NCBI GenBank assembly: GCA_945897515.1
Contig: CAMDFO010000008.1
Coordinates: 1-64,000, forward strand
Direction of reading: 5' to 3'
Length of the DNA: 64,000 bases
DNA from: Rhodoplanes serenus
Lineage (GTDB): Bacteria > Pseudomonadota > Alphaproteobacteria > Rhizobiales > Xanthobacteraceae
Of the stretch, positions 50,354 through 58,633 are shown in pieces. How positions within the stretch are numbered: the stretch's first letter is position 1; the number at the start of each line of letters is the position of its first letter. Made by a program: the position numbers and the translations under genes. The notes beneath the pieces were generated by a model that saw only the letters and a list, made by a program, of their open reading frames with translations, made no database searches and was not told where the DNA came from.

Positions 50354-52234
50354 CTACTCCGCCGCCTGCACGTCCGGCTCTACGTCGATGAAGCCTCCGG
50401 ACTGGCGCTTCCACAGCGCGGCGTAATGACCGCCGTGGGCCAGCAGCTCGTTGTGGGTGCCTTGCTCGGCGATGCGGCCGCGGTCGAGCACCACCAGCCG
50501 ATCCATGCGCGCGATGGTCGAGAGCCGGTGCGCGATGGCGATCACGGTCTTGCCTTCCATCAGCGCGCCCAGGCTGGACTGGATCGCGGCCTCGACCTCG
50601 CTGTCGAGCGCCGAGGTCGCCTCGTCCAGCACCAGGATCGGCGCATTCTTAAGGATCACCCGGGCGATCGCGATGCGCTGGCGCTGGCCGCCGGACAGCT
50701 TGACGCCGCGCTCGCCGACATGGGCGTCGTAGCCGCGCCGGCCGCGCCAATCCTCCAGTTCGAGGACGAATTCATCGGCGTGCGCGAGCCGCGCCGCTGC
50801 GATCACCGCCTCGTCGCTCGCGCCCGGGGTGCCGTAGCGGATGTTGTCGCGGATCGAGCGATGCAGCAGCGAGGTGTCCTGCGTAACCATGGAAATCTGC
50901 ATGCGCAGCGATTCCTGCGTCATGCGCGAGATGTCCTGGCCGTCGATCAGGATGCGGCCGCTTTCCAGATCGAAGAAGCGCAGCAGCAGGTTGACCACGG
51001 TGGACTTGCCGGCGCCGGAGCGCCCGACCAGCCCGACCTTCTCGCCCGGCCGCACGTTGAGCGTGAAGCCGTCGAGCACGGCATATGGGCGCAGCCCGTC
51101 TTCGCGAGGCGATGTGTCCCGGCCGTAATGAAACTGCACATCCTCGAATGCGATGGCGCCGGCGCGCACGTCGAGCGGCTGCGCACCGGTCTGGTCGACC
51201 AGACGCAGCGGCTGCGCAATCGTCAGCATGCCCTCCTGCACCACGCCGATCTCTTCGAAGATGTCGGTGACGGCGAACGCGATCCAGCGCGACATATTGG
51301 TAAGCTGGAAGGTCAGCGGCAGCACCATGGCGATGGCGCCGACCTCGACCTTGCCGTAGCGCCACAGCACCAGCGCAAGTGCGCCCGCGCCCGCAACGAG
51401 CACCGCGTTGAGCACCGCCAGGATGGTCCCAAACGCCGTGATCAGGCGCTGCCCGGCCTGGAAGCGGCCGGTGTGATAGTCGATCGAATCGCGCACGTAT
51501 TCGTCTTCGTCACGCGGCCGGGCAAACAGCTTCACGGTCAGGATGTTGGTGTAGCTGTCGACGATCCGGCCCATCAGCGCCGAGCGCGCCTCCGAAGTGA
51601 CCTTGGAGCGGTCGCGCATGCGCGGCACGAAATAGATCAGCAGTCCGATGTATCCGGCGAACCAGACCAGGACCGGAAGGGTGAGCCAAAGATCGGCGGC
51701 TCCCATCATGATGAGAGCGGTGATGCCGTAGACGACGATGTACCAGATCGCGGTGACCGAGGAGACCAGGCTCTCGCGCACCGCCGGTCCGGTCTGCATC
51801 ACGCGATTGGAGATGCGGCCGGCGAAGTCGTTCTGGAAGAACGCCCAGCTCTGGCGCACGACGTGCCAGTGGCTCTGCCAGCGGATCAGGTTGCTGAACG
51901 GACCCGCGATCGCCTGGTTGGTGATGAGGTAGCGCGCCAGGATGATGCCGGGACGCGCGACCAGGATGATCAGCGCCATGCCGACCAGCCAGGGCCAGGT
52001 CTCTTCGAGGAAACGGTCGGGCGGAATCGTGGTGACCAGCGTGACGACCTTGCCGATGAACCACGGCACCGCGGTGTCGAGCAGCGCGACGAACAGCTCG
52101 ATCACGAACAGCGCGATGAACAGGCCCTTGGCCTGGCGCGCGAAGTGCCAGTAGAAGCCGAGCAGGCTCTCCGGGGGCACCGGCTGCTCGGGCACGTGCG
52201 TCGGACTGATGATTTTTTCGAAGAAACGCAGCAT
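50354..52234 (-). CDS. ABC exporter, fused membrane and ATPase domains (MsbA/multidrug type)
   Basis: 626 residues. Six-helix type IV exporter domain (about 20-330) followed by an ATPase domain with Walker A GRSGAGKST (about 415), signature LSGGQRQRIAIARV, Walker B ILVLDEATSALDSE and H-loop IAHRLSTIARMD. Homodimeric half-transporter expected to export lipid, drug or peptide. No accessory protein nearby. The start is ATG 52234; 19 residues of polar N-terminus with PTHVPEQP precede the first helix. Confidence 0.92.
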   Translation of the reverse strand: MLRFFEKIISPTHVPEQPVPPESLLGFYWHFARQAKGLFIALFVIELFVALLDTAVPWFIGKVVTLVTTIPPDRFLEETWPWLVGMALIILVARPGIILARYLITNQAIAGPFSNLIRWQSHWHVVRQSWAFFQNDFAGRISNRVMQTGPAVRESLVSSVTAIWYIVVYGITALIMMGAADLWLTLPVLVWFAGYIGLLIYFVPRMRDRSKVTSEARSALMGRIVDSYTNILTVKLFARPRDEDEYVRDSIDYHTGRFQAGQRLITAFGTILAVLNAVLVAGAGALALVLWRYGKVEVGAIAMVLPLTFQLTNMSRWIAFAVTDIFEEIGVVQEGMLTIAQPLRLVDQTGAQPLDVRAGAIAFEDVQFHYGRDTSPREDGLRPYAVLDGFTLNVRPGEKVGLVGRSGAGKSTVVNLLLRFFDLESGRILIDGQDISRMTQESLRMQISMVTQDTSLLHRSIRDNIRYGTPGASDEAVIAAARLAHADEFVLELEDWRGRRGYDAHVGERGVKLSGGQRQRIAIARVILKNAPILVLDEATSALDSEVEAAIQSSLGALMEGKTVIAIAHRLSTIARMDRLVVLDRGRIAEQGTHNELLAHGGHYAALWKRQSGGFIDVEPDVQAAE

Positions 52235-52342
52235 TCAAATTTCCAAAACGTCACGGACGCCAAGGCGCGGCCAGCGGCGAATCCGTCTTCACGGGGATAA
52301 TCGCATTTAGCGGGCGTTCGTGACCAGATGGTGGCGAGCCGC

Positions 52343-52807
52343 TCAATGCCGCTGGAGCGTATAGATCACGTTGTCGAAGGCGTACAGCAGCGTCTTGGGG
52401 TCGCGGAAATGATAGGTGAACTGGCCGGTCGTGCAGCGCAGATCGACGCTTGGGACGTCGCCTCCTCTCTTGAATCCCATGTTGAGCGCAACGCGCTCCT
52501 GGTTCGGCTCGGGCAGGGCGCCCCGGAACAGCGCATCGAGCGGATATTCGCTGGCCTGATATTCGGCGCGCCGGCAGCCCAGTCCCTTGACCTTTGACGT
52601 GACCTCCTTGGCCTTGAAGACGATGAGCGTCTTCAAGAGGCGCTTGCCGCGCGCCGCGGCTGCTGCGCGCTGGTCTTCCGCCACCCAGGGCGCGGGCGCG
52701 GCGTCGACGATTTCCCATTGGCCCAGCAGTGACGCTTCGGCGGCGCCCGGGTCCGGCGATGCGACAAGCCACGCCAGCGCTGCGAGGATCAGGACCGGTT
52801 GCCGCAT
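52343..52807 (-). CDS. Exported hypothetical protein
   Basis: 154 residues from ATG 52807 (AGGAGGA upstream). Signal peptide (MRQPVLILAALAWLVASPDPGAA). Mature part has LLGQWEIVDAAPAPWVAE, a lipocalin/META-like start, and ends with TYHFRDPKTLLYAFDNVIYTLQRH; two cysteines (GCRRA, RCTTG) may pair. Last gene of a three-gene overlapping operon with the L,D-transpeptidase and CWC protein. Function not known. Confidence 0.7.
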   Translation of the reverse strand: MRQPVLILAALAWLVASPDPGAAEASLLGQWEIVDAAPAPWVAEDQRAAAAARGKRLLKTLIVFKAKEVTSKVKGLGCRRAEYQASEYPLDALFRGALPEPNQERVALNMGFKRGGDVPSVDLRCTTGQFTYHFRDPKTLLYAFDNVIYTLQRH

Positions 52808-53007
52808 CGGCTGTCCTCCTGTTGGGACCGCGCGGCGTGCGCTCGCAGGCATGAAAGGCACAGACAATCCGCCTCGGCCGACACAGGCATCGGCAACCGG
52901 TACGGCTCGTCCACGCACCAGCATCCGCCGGCGCGTCCGCCGCTGCCGCATTCGAACGCGGCGCCGCAGCGCGCACAGGTCAGAGGACGAATGGCGTTGC
53001 TCTGCAT
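52789..53007 (-). CDS. Cysteine-rich CWC-family small protein
   Basis: 72 residues from ATG 53007. Cysteine pattern CARCGAAFEC...GCWCVDEP...CLCLSCL defines the CWC family, which probably binds zinc. Its start overlaps the L,D-transpeptidase stop (ATGxxTGA region) and its 3' end overlaps the next gene's start by 19 bases, so the three are tightly coupled. Role unknown; a redox or zinc-related chaperone is speculation. Confidence 0.8.
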   Translation of the reverse strand: MQSNAIRPLTCARCGAAFECGSGGRAGGCWCVDEPYRLPMPVSAEADCLCLSCLRAHAARSQQEDSRCGNRS

Positions 53008-53657
53008 CAATGCCGCACGATCACCTTGGCGCCGACCTTGACGCGCTCGTAGAGGTCCTCGATGTCGTCGTTCACCAGCCGGAAGCATCCGGACGATACC
53101 GCGTGCCCGATGGTCTCCGGCGCGTTGGTGCCGTGGATGCGATACACGGTGCCGCCGAGATACATGGCGCGAGCGCCCATCGGATTGCCGGGGCCGCCCG
53201 CCATCCAGCGCGGCAGATAGGGCTGACGCTCGATCATCTCCGCCGGCGGCGTCCAGTCCGGCCATTCGCCCTTGCGCGTGACCTTGAGGATGCCGGTCCA
53301 GGTGAAGCCGTCGCGGCCGACGCCGATGCCGTAACGCATCGCGTGGGACGGCGACTGGATCAGATAGAGAAAGCGCTCGGACGTACTGATGACGATGGTG
53401 CCCGCCGGTTCCGACGATCGAAAGAACACCGGCTGCTTGCGGAATTCATAGGGCAGGGCGTCGGCCGTTCCCGCGCTTTGGCCGGGATCGACGTCCGGCG
53501 CGGTCGGCTCGGGGATGCTCTCCAGCGGGCGGAAGAATTGCGCCGACGCGGAAGAGGCTGCGCCCAGTGCGACAAGCAGACCGATCACCACAAACCAGCG
53601 GCCCAACATGTCTTGGATTTTCCCGGATTTCGACCGTGCGGATGTCGTTCGGTCCAT
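53007..53657 (-). CDS. L,D-transpeptidase (YkuD domain), alphaproteobacterial type
   Basis: 216 residues. Signal/anchor helix (FVVIGLLVALGAASSASA, about 22-39), then a YkuD domain (about 85-215). Active site: H175 in RIHGTNAPETIG and C191 in SSGCFRLVNDD, in place of the usual SHGC, a variant common in Hyphomicrobiales. Forms 3-3 or Braun-lipoprotein-like links in peptidoglycan. Start uncertain: ATG 53657 or ATG 53609, both with weak ribosome sites; the second gives a standard signal peptide. First gene of an operon with the CWC protein. Confidence 0.9.
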   Translation of the reverse strand: MDRTTSARSKSGKIQDMLGRWFVVIGLLVALGAASSASAQFFRPLESIPEPTAPDVDPGQSAGTADALPYEFRKQPVFFRSSEPAGTIVISTSERFLYLIQSPSHAMRYGIGVGRDGFTWTGILKVTRKGEWPDWTPPAEMIERQPYLPRWMAGGPGNPMGARAMYLGGTVYRIHGTNAPETIGHAVSSGCFRLVNDDIEDLYERVKVGAKVIVRH

Positions 53658-53752
53658 GGGCTTATTCCCGTTCCCGATATGCTAGAAGACCCGGCCGATT
53701 TCAGCCCCATGAACCTCATGTCAGCATCGCGTCAACATCAAGGACAAGGCCA

Positions 53753-54475
53753 ATGATCGACCTGTACTACTGGACCACGCCCAACGGCCACAAGATTACA
53801 CTGTTCCTCGAGGAGACGGGCACGCCCTACAAGCTGATCCCGATCAACATCAACAAAGGCGAGCAATTCAAGGCGGACTTCCTGGCCGTATCCCCCAACA
53901 ACCGGATACCGGCGCTGGTCGATCATGCGCCCGCCGGCGGCGGCAAGCCGATCTCGGTGTTCGAGTCCGGCGCCATGCTGGTCTATCTCGCCGAGAAGAC
54001 CGGAAAATTCCTGCCGAAGGACGGCGCGGCGCGCGCCGACACCATGCAATGGCTGTTCTGGCAGATGGGCGGGCTTGGGCCGATGTCCGGGCAGAACAAC
54101 CACTTCAGCAACTACGCGGTCGAGAAGCTGCACTATGCGATGGACCGCTATCGCAACGAGGTGAACCGGCTGTACGGCGTGATGGACCGGCGGCTCGCCG
54201 ATCGTCCGTTCCTTGCGGGCGAATATTCCATCGCCGACATGGCAAGCTATCCGTGGGTGGTGCCGCACGAGCGCCAGGGCCAGAAGATTGCCGACTTCCC
54301 GAACCTGAAACGCTGGCTCGACGCGATCGCGGCGCGGCCGGCGACGGTGCGCGCCTACGACATCGTGCAGAAGGTCAACCCGGGCCACGGCGGCATCCGC
54401 ACCGCCGAGGAGCGCGCCATCATGTTCGGCCAGACTGCGGCCTCGGTCGCGGCCGCCGCGAAGGCCGCGCAGTAG
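53753..54475 (+). CDS. Glutathione S-transferase-family protein (YfcG/YghU-like)
   Basis: 240 residues from ATG 53753. Thioredoxin-like N-terminal domain with IDLYYWTTPNGHKITLFLEETGTPYKLIPI, then YLAEKTGKFLP and a helical C-terminal domain with NRLYGVMDRRLADRPFLAGEYSIADMASYPWV. Layout fits the Nu-class disulfide-bond oxidoreductases YfcG/YghU, which have no catalytic cysteine; Thr/Asn in TTPNGHK contacts glutathione. A strong terminator follows. Cytoplasmic. Confidence 0.9.
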   Translation: MIDLYYWTTPNGHKITLFLEETGTPYKLIPININKGEQFKADFLAVSPNNRIPALVDHAPAGGGKPISVFESGAMLVYLAEKTGKFLPKDGAARADTMQWLFWQMGGLGPMSGQNNHFSNYAVEKLHYAMDRYRNEVNRLYGVMDRRLADRPFLAGEYSIADMASYPWVVPHERQGQKIADFPNLKRWLDAIAARPATVRAYDIVQKVNPGHGGIRTAEERAIMFGQTAASVAAAAKAAQ

Positions 54476-54500
54476 GATTCAGACGTCATCCAAAATGCAA

Positions 54501-54527
54501 CGGGCCGCCCGAGGGCGGCCCGCTTTG
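54501..54527 (+). terminator. Rho-independent terminator after the GST gene
   Basis: CGGGCCGCC (54501-54509), CGAG loop, GGCGGCCCG (54514-54522), then CTTTG. Nine-pair GC stem 25 bases after the stop codon. Confidence 0.75.
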
Positions 54528-54547
54528 TTGTGATCGATAGTTGAGCG

Positions 54548-55438
54548 TCAGGCGCCGCGGCCCCACAGTCCGCAGTAGCGCCGCGCCACAAAGCCCAAGC
54601 CGTTGGCGTAGCCCGGGAGGGTGGCATATTTCTCCAGCTTGAATTCCTTCTCGGCGGTGTCCCAGCACTTGCCCTCTTGCCCCAACTTCTTCATCTCGGC
54701 TGAGGCCTCCTGCATCAGCGTGAGGGTATCCTGCGCGTCTTTCTTGGTGCCGAGCCGGCCGCCCGGTCCGGGATGGCCGGGGATCATGCGATCCCATTCC
54801 ATCGCGAGAAGCTTCTTGATGAAGTCCTCGGTCTCCAGCGGATAGATGTCGATGAAGCCGCGGCCCGGGAACGAGCCGACCGGAATGGTGTCGACCAGGA
54901 AGATGATCTTCTCCTTCGGCAGCCGCATCACCAGCGTCGAGTCGGAGTGGTTGAGACCGAGATAGTGTAGCTCGAGCGTGGTGCCGCCGAGCTTGATGAC
55001 CTTCTTGTTGCCGATCGACTCGTCGGGCATCACGGTGTGCGGGTCTTTGAGGACTTTGAGCCGTGCGGTGGCGTTCTTATGTGCGATCACTTTCGCCCCG
55101 GCGTCCTTGAACGCCTTGCCGCCGGCGATGTGGTCGAAGTGGACGTGGCTGTAGATCAGATACTTGATCGGCTTGTCAGTGATCTTCTTGATCGCATCGA
55201 CGTACTGCTGGCCGCCGGTCGGCCGGCCGTAGGCGACCGGATCGGTGGCGATGACGCCGTCCTTGGTGACGATGAACATCGCCTGATGTCCAACGTTACG
55301 CCAGATGTAGACATTGTCGGTGCCGTCCACCTTGGTGGCTTCGGTCGCCGGCCGCTGCGCCTGTTGCGCCAGTGCCGGACCGGATAACGCGGTCGCCAGC
55401 AGCACTGCGGAAACGGATGTGAAAGCAGCTCGTAACAT
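54548..55438 (-). CDS. Exported MBL-fold metallo-hydrolase
   Basis: 296 residues with a signal peptide (VSAVLLATALSGPALAQ). Zinc motif SHVHFDH (about 92-98), followed by VDTIPVGSFPGRGF and a late histidine in MIPGHPGPGG (about 223). Lacks the lactamase-specific loop; more like the quinoprotein relay system zinc metallohydrolases or periplasmic glyoxalase-II-like enzymes. Substrate unknown. AGGAGGGGGCG sits just upstream of ATG 55438, and a palindrome 50 bases before. Confidence 0.88.
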   Translation of the reverse strand: MLRAAFTSVSAVLLATALSGPALAQQAQRPATEATKVDGTDNVYIWRNVGHQAMFIVTKDGVIATDPVAYGRPTGGQQYVDAIKKITDKPIKYLIYSHVHFDHIAGGKAFKDAGAKVIAHKNATARLKVLKDPHTVMPDESIGNKKVIKLGGTTLELHYLGLNHSDSTLVMRLPKEKIIFLVDTIPVGSFPGRGFIDIYPLETEDFIKKLLAMEWDRMIPGHPGPGGRLGTKKDAQDTLTLMQEASAEMKKLGQEGKCWDTAEKEFKLEKYATLPGYANGLGFVARRYCGLWGRGA

Positions 55439-55487
55439 GGTCGCCCCCTCCTCAGGAAGTTTCTTGCCCGAGGTTGGCGGGTGACTG

Positions 55488-55504
55488 CTGTAACGTTGTT
55501 ACAG
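55488..55504. promoter_or_regulatory. Perfect palindrome CTGTAACGTTGTTACAG upstream of the MBL gene
   Basis: Seven-base arms CTGTAAC and GTTACAG around GTT, ending 50 bases upstream of the MBL-hydrolase start. The form is typical of TetR-type operators. No regulator gene is adjacent. Remaining sequence between 55439 and 55568 shows no gene. Confidence 0.5.
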
Positions 55505-55568
55505 AGCCAGCCGGACCACGGGCTAACCGATAAACACAGGCGGGCGCCGGATTATTCCTTGCGCGCCC

Positions 55569-56480
55569 TCATTGATCGCCGATAAAGCCCGCGATCTTCC
55601 AGGCGCCGGCGGCGTCCTTGGCGTAGCAGAGTTGATCGCTGCCGAGCGGATTTATGGCATCGGCGGTCACGTAGCCGAGTTTCCCCGACGGCGTGACGAT
55701 CCGGAGCATGGCGCTCTGCTGGGCGGCAGGGCTGTCGTCGATCATGACCCAGATGAATTGCAGGCCGAGCTTCTCGACCACCGGCGCGGTGGGCTGCGGC
55801 GTCGCTCGCACTTCAAGGCCGGGCTGGACCGGGTAGCCCCAATCCGATTCGTCGGTGCCGGTTGCCTGGGCAAGCGCGCCCAGTTGCTTGGAATCGTACA
55901 CCGGCTCGGCCGGACCGCAGATCACGTCCCGGCGTCCCGGCATGGAACCCGCAGTCGGATCGGCGACGAAGCCGGCGAGCGCTTCCCAGCCCGAGCCGTC
56001 CTTGACGTTGAGCGACAGCGCGGCGGTGAGGTTGTCGATGCCGGATTTGCGCTTGTCGGCCTTGTCGCCCTTTTCGCCTTCCCAGAAGAACTCCTTCGCC
56101 ACCACGAGCTTTGCCAGCGCAGCCCGGTTCTTGCTCTTGGCTGCGGCCTCGACCTGCCTGCGGAATGCTTCGAAGCTCGGATCGCTGACCGGCGGCGGCG
56201 CGCTGATTGCAACCGCTGTGTACGGCTTCGGTGTCGCCGCCTGCTGCTGTTGCGGCGGTGGCTGTTGCTGCGGTTGCTGTTGCGGGCGCGGCTGGCGGAG
56301 CACCGGCTGCTGCGGGTCGCGGGACGGCTGGGCCGGTCCGCGCTGGGGAGGCTGCGCTTGTCCACCTGCCGGCGGAAGCTGGCTCGGGCGCGGCAATTGC
56401 GTCTGCGCTTCGCCGGCGCTCGGGGTCATGAGCAGGATCGCGGTGGCGAAAGCGGCGGCGGGGAAATGAATACGGCGCAT
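55569..56480 (-). CDS. Exported SH3-ended protein with Pro/Gln-rich region, paralogue 1
   Basis: 303 residues. Signal peptide (AAFATAILLMTPSAGEAQ), then a low-complexity Pro/Gln-rich stretch (about 28-85), a helical domain with EFFWEGEKGDKADKRKSGIDNLTAAL (about 125-150) and a C-terminal SH3-like part (about 205-290) with EVRATPQPTAPVVEKLGLQFIWV. Aligns with the next gene upstream (56539-57291) after the low-complexity region. Periplasmic; no catalytic residue seen. Confidence 0.75.
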   Translation of the reverse strand: MRRIHFPAAAFATAILLMTPSAGEAQTQLPRPSQLPPAGGQAQPPQRGPAQPSRDPQQPVLRQPRPQQQPQQQPPPQQQQAATPKPYTAVAISAPPPVSDPSFEAFRRQVEAAAKSKNRAALAKLVVAKEFFWEGEKGDKADKRKSGIDNLTAALSLNVKDGSGWEALAGFVADPTAGSMPGRRDVICGPAEPVYDSKQLGALAQATGTDESDWGYPVQPGLEVRATPQPTAPVVEKLGLQFIWVMIDDSPAAQQSAMLRIVTPSGKLGYVTADAINPLGSDQLCYAKDAAGAWKIAGFIGDQ

Positions 56481-56538
56481 CGGACTCTCCAGGTTCGATT
56501 CAAAAAACTAGCGCTACAATTGCGACGGCGGTGCGGCG

Positions 56539-57291
56539 TCAGTCGCCACCGCCGACAAAGCCGTTAATTTGCCAGCGGCCAACCGTGTCCTTGCCGTAGC
56601 AGAGCCGATCGGCCGTCAACGCAACCAGGGCGCCGGGCTCCGCAAAGCCAAGACGGCCCAAAGGCGTCGCGACCTGCAGCCATGTCGTGCCGGCCCGGTT
56701 TTCCACCGCCAATGGGGCGAGCACGCGCACGAAGTGCTGGCCGAGCCTGTCGATAGCGGCCCGGCTGGAGGCGCTGCCGGCATACACGGGGGTCGCCTCG
56801 GCGCGCGGATAGCGCCATTCGGCATCCTTGGTCAGGGTCGCATCCATCAGCCGGTCGAACGCGATCGCGTCATAGGCCGGCTTGGCCGGGGCGCAGACGA
56901 TGCCCGGCCGCGCCGGCATCGGCTCCGCCGTCGGTTCGGTCGCGAATGTCGCGAGCGCCTGCCAGCCTGCGCCGCTGCCGTGCTCCAGGCGCAACGCAGC
57001 GGCCAGATTGTCGACCGCGGGTTTCCTGCGTTCGAACCGGCCGCTGAAATCGCGGTCCCAGAAAAATCCATGGGAGGCGACCAGCCGCGCCAACTCGGCA
57101 TAGACCCGGCCCTTGGCGACGGCGGCGAGTTCCGCGCGGAATGTCTCGAAGCCCGCGTCGGCGAACACGGCTGGAAGCGTCACCGCTACGGCCTGATAGG
57201 GTTTCTGCTCCGCCGGCGCCTGGCGCTGCGCCTGGGCCGGAACCGTCACCATGGACGCGACGGCGAAAGCGGCGAGGAACGTGCGGCGCAT
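56539..57291 (-). CDS. Exported SH3-ended protein, paralogue 2
   Basis: 250 residues from ATG 57291 (GGAGAA upstream), with a signal peptide (LAAFAVASMVTVPAQAQ). Shares with paralogue 1: LARLVASHGFFWDRDFSGRFERRKPAVDNLAAALRL, PARPGIVCAPAKPAYD and an ending LCYGKDTVGRWQINGFVGGGD (paralogue 1: LCYAKDAAGAWKIAGFIGDQ). Lacks the Pro/Gln-rich insert. Gap to paralogue 1 is 58 bases, same strand, so likely an operon. Confidence 0.75.
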   Translation of the reverse strand: MRRTFLAAFAVASMVTVPAQAQRQAPAEQKPYQAVAVTLPAVFADAGFETFRAELAAVAKGRVYAELARLVASHGFFWDRDFSGRFERRKPAVDNLAAALRLEHGSGAGWQALATFATEPTAEPMPARPGIVCAPAKPAYDAIAFDRLMDATLTKDAEWRYPRAEATPVYAGSASSRAAIDRLGQHFVRVLAPLAVENRAGTTWLQVATPLGRLGFAEPGALVALTADRLCYGKDTVGRWQINGFVGGGD

Positions 57292-57438
57292 CAGCGTTCT
57301 CCGAATCGCCCGGCCCATCCTAATGCCGGAACGTCCGTCCCGCACTGCGCGCATCGCTGTGCCGCGTGCTAAAATCATTGCCTGCCGCGATTCCTTTCAG
57401 AAGATTCCGCCCCAACATCCTGCTAACGGCGAACCATC

Positions 57439-57792
57439 ATGCCCGCAACGCTGTCGCTCTATGTCCTGCCGATCCTGCTGTTGCTCGTCTCCAATCTGTT
57501 CATGACGTTGGCCTGGTATGGCCATCTGCGCTTCAAGGAGACGCCGCTGTTCGGCGTGGTCCTGGCGAGCTGGGGCATCGCCTTCATTGAATATTGTCTG
57601 GCGGTGCCGGCAAATCGCTGGGGCAACGCGGTCTATACGACGGCGCAGCTCAAAACCATTCAGGAGGTCATCACGTTGCTGGTGTTCGCCGGCTTCTCCG
57701 TGGTCTATCTCAAGGAGCAGCTTGGCTGGAATCACGCTGTGGGTTTCGCGCTGATCGCGCTCGGAGCGTTCTTCATTTTCCAGAAGTGGTGA
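57439..57792 (+). CDS. DMT-family/DUF486 membrane protein
   Basis: 117 residues, four hydrophobic helices. NLFMTLAWYGHLRFKETPLFGVVLASWGIAFIEY and the later TTAQLKTIQEVITLLVFAGFSVVYLKE are the DUF486 pattern, close to small multidrug-resistance-like proteins of the drug/metabolite transporter superfamily. Function not established. Divergent from paralogue 2 above. Confidence 0.88.
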   Translation: MPATLSLYVLPILLLLVSNLFMTLAWYGHLRFKETPLFGVVLASWGIAFIEYCLAVPANRWGNAVYTTAQLKTIQEVITLLVFAGFSVVYLKEQLGWNHAVGFALIALGAFFIFQKW

Positions 57793-57819
57793 TGCAGAGT
57801 CCGTGACGGGCAAATTCCG

Positions 57820-58578
57820 ATGAACGACATCGCCAGCGGCCACGCCGCCATCGACCGCTATCTGGCGGACGGCTATTCCCGTGTGCGCGGAATGTCGTCG
57901 CGTTTCGCAGCGGCGATCTGCGGGCACGTGATCCGCCGCCAGACCGAGCAGGGCATTTCCGGCGACATGGTCGAGCTCGGTACGTTCGAGGGCCGGTTCT
58001 TCATTGCTATGGCGCTGGGCCTGGCGCGCGGCGAACATGCTTTCGGCCTCGATATCTTTAGCTGGCCCGACGACGGCGTGATGGCGCGGCTGGTCGACAA
58101 TTGCGCCGCGGCCGGCGTGGCGCGCGATCGCTTTACCCCATGGAAGCAGGACAGCCACAAGCTGCAGACCGACGCGTTCCGCGCCAAGCTTTCGAACCGC
58201 CCGGCGCGCTTCATCCACATCGATGGGGAGCATTCGCAGGATTGCCTGCGCCACGATCTCGAACTGGCGCATGCGGTGCTGCATCCCTCCGGCATCATCG
58301 CGCTCGACGACATGCTGCATCCGGCCTATCCGACGCTGATCATGGCGGTGATCGACTATCTCACGCGGTATTCCGAAATGCGGGTGCTGTGCATCGTCGA
58401 TCGCGAGGACATCAGTGCGGCGGCGAAGTTCCTGCTTTGCCGCGCCGAAGCTGTCGCGCTCTACGAGCAGGATCTGATGAAGAGCTTCGAGCGCTTCCAC
58501 TACATCGTCGGCGCCGACGTGCTGGGCAGGCTCGCACTCGTGCTGACGCCCGACCCTCGCCTCGCCGACATCGGCTGA
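57820..58578 (+). CDS. Class I SAM-dependent methyltransferase-like protein
   Basis: 252 residues. VELGTFEGRFFIAMALGLARGEHAFGLDIFSWPDD (about 48-85) has the SAM-binding start (motif I as ELGTFEG) and ARFIHIDGEHSQDCLRHDLELAHAVLHPSGIIALDDMLHP (about 127-165) matches the Methyltransf_24 family. Acceptor unknown; the family includes cephalosporin hydroxylase-like and sugar methyltransferases. 27 bases downstream of the DUF486 gene. Confidence 0.78.
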   Translation: MNDIASGHAAIDRYLADGYSRVRGMSSRFAAAICGHVIRRQTEQGISGDMVELGTFEGRFFIAMALGLARGEHAFGLDIFSWPDDGVMARLVDNCAAAGVARDRFTPWKQDSHKLQTDAFRAKLSNRPARFIHIDGEHSQDCLRHDLELAHAVLHPSGIIALDDMLHPAYPTLIMAVIDYLTRYSEMRVLCIVDREDISAAAKFLLCRAEAVALYEQDLMKSFERFHYIVGADVLGRLALVLTPDPRLADIG

Positions 58579-58603
58579 TACAGCCTGCGTCGGCGCTGCG
58601 TCT

Positions 58604-58633
58604 TGGGCTTACTTGGGCTTACTCAGGCTTACT
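58604..58633. repeat. Three tandem 10-base copies across a stop codon
   Basis: TGGGCTTACT (58604-58613), TGGGCTTACT (58614-58623), CAGGCTTACT (58624-58633). The third copy contains the TAA of the HerA-like gene (58629-58631) read on the minus strand. Confidence 0.9.

Noticed and set aside
50294-52300. Long open frame on the + strand opposite the ABC exporter
   Set aside because: Arginine/aspartate/histidine-rich translation with no motif, fully antisense to a gene with complete ABC motifs; typical of high-GC codon bias.
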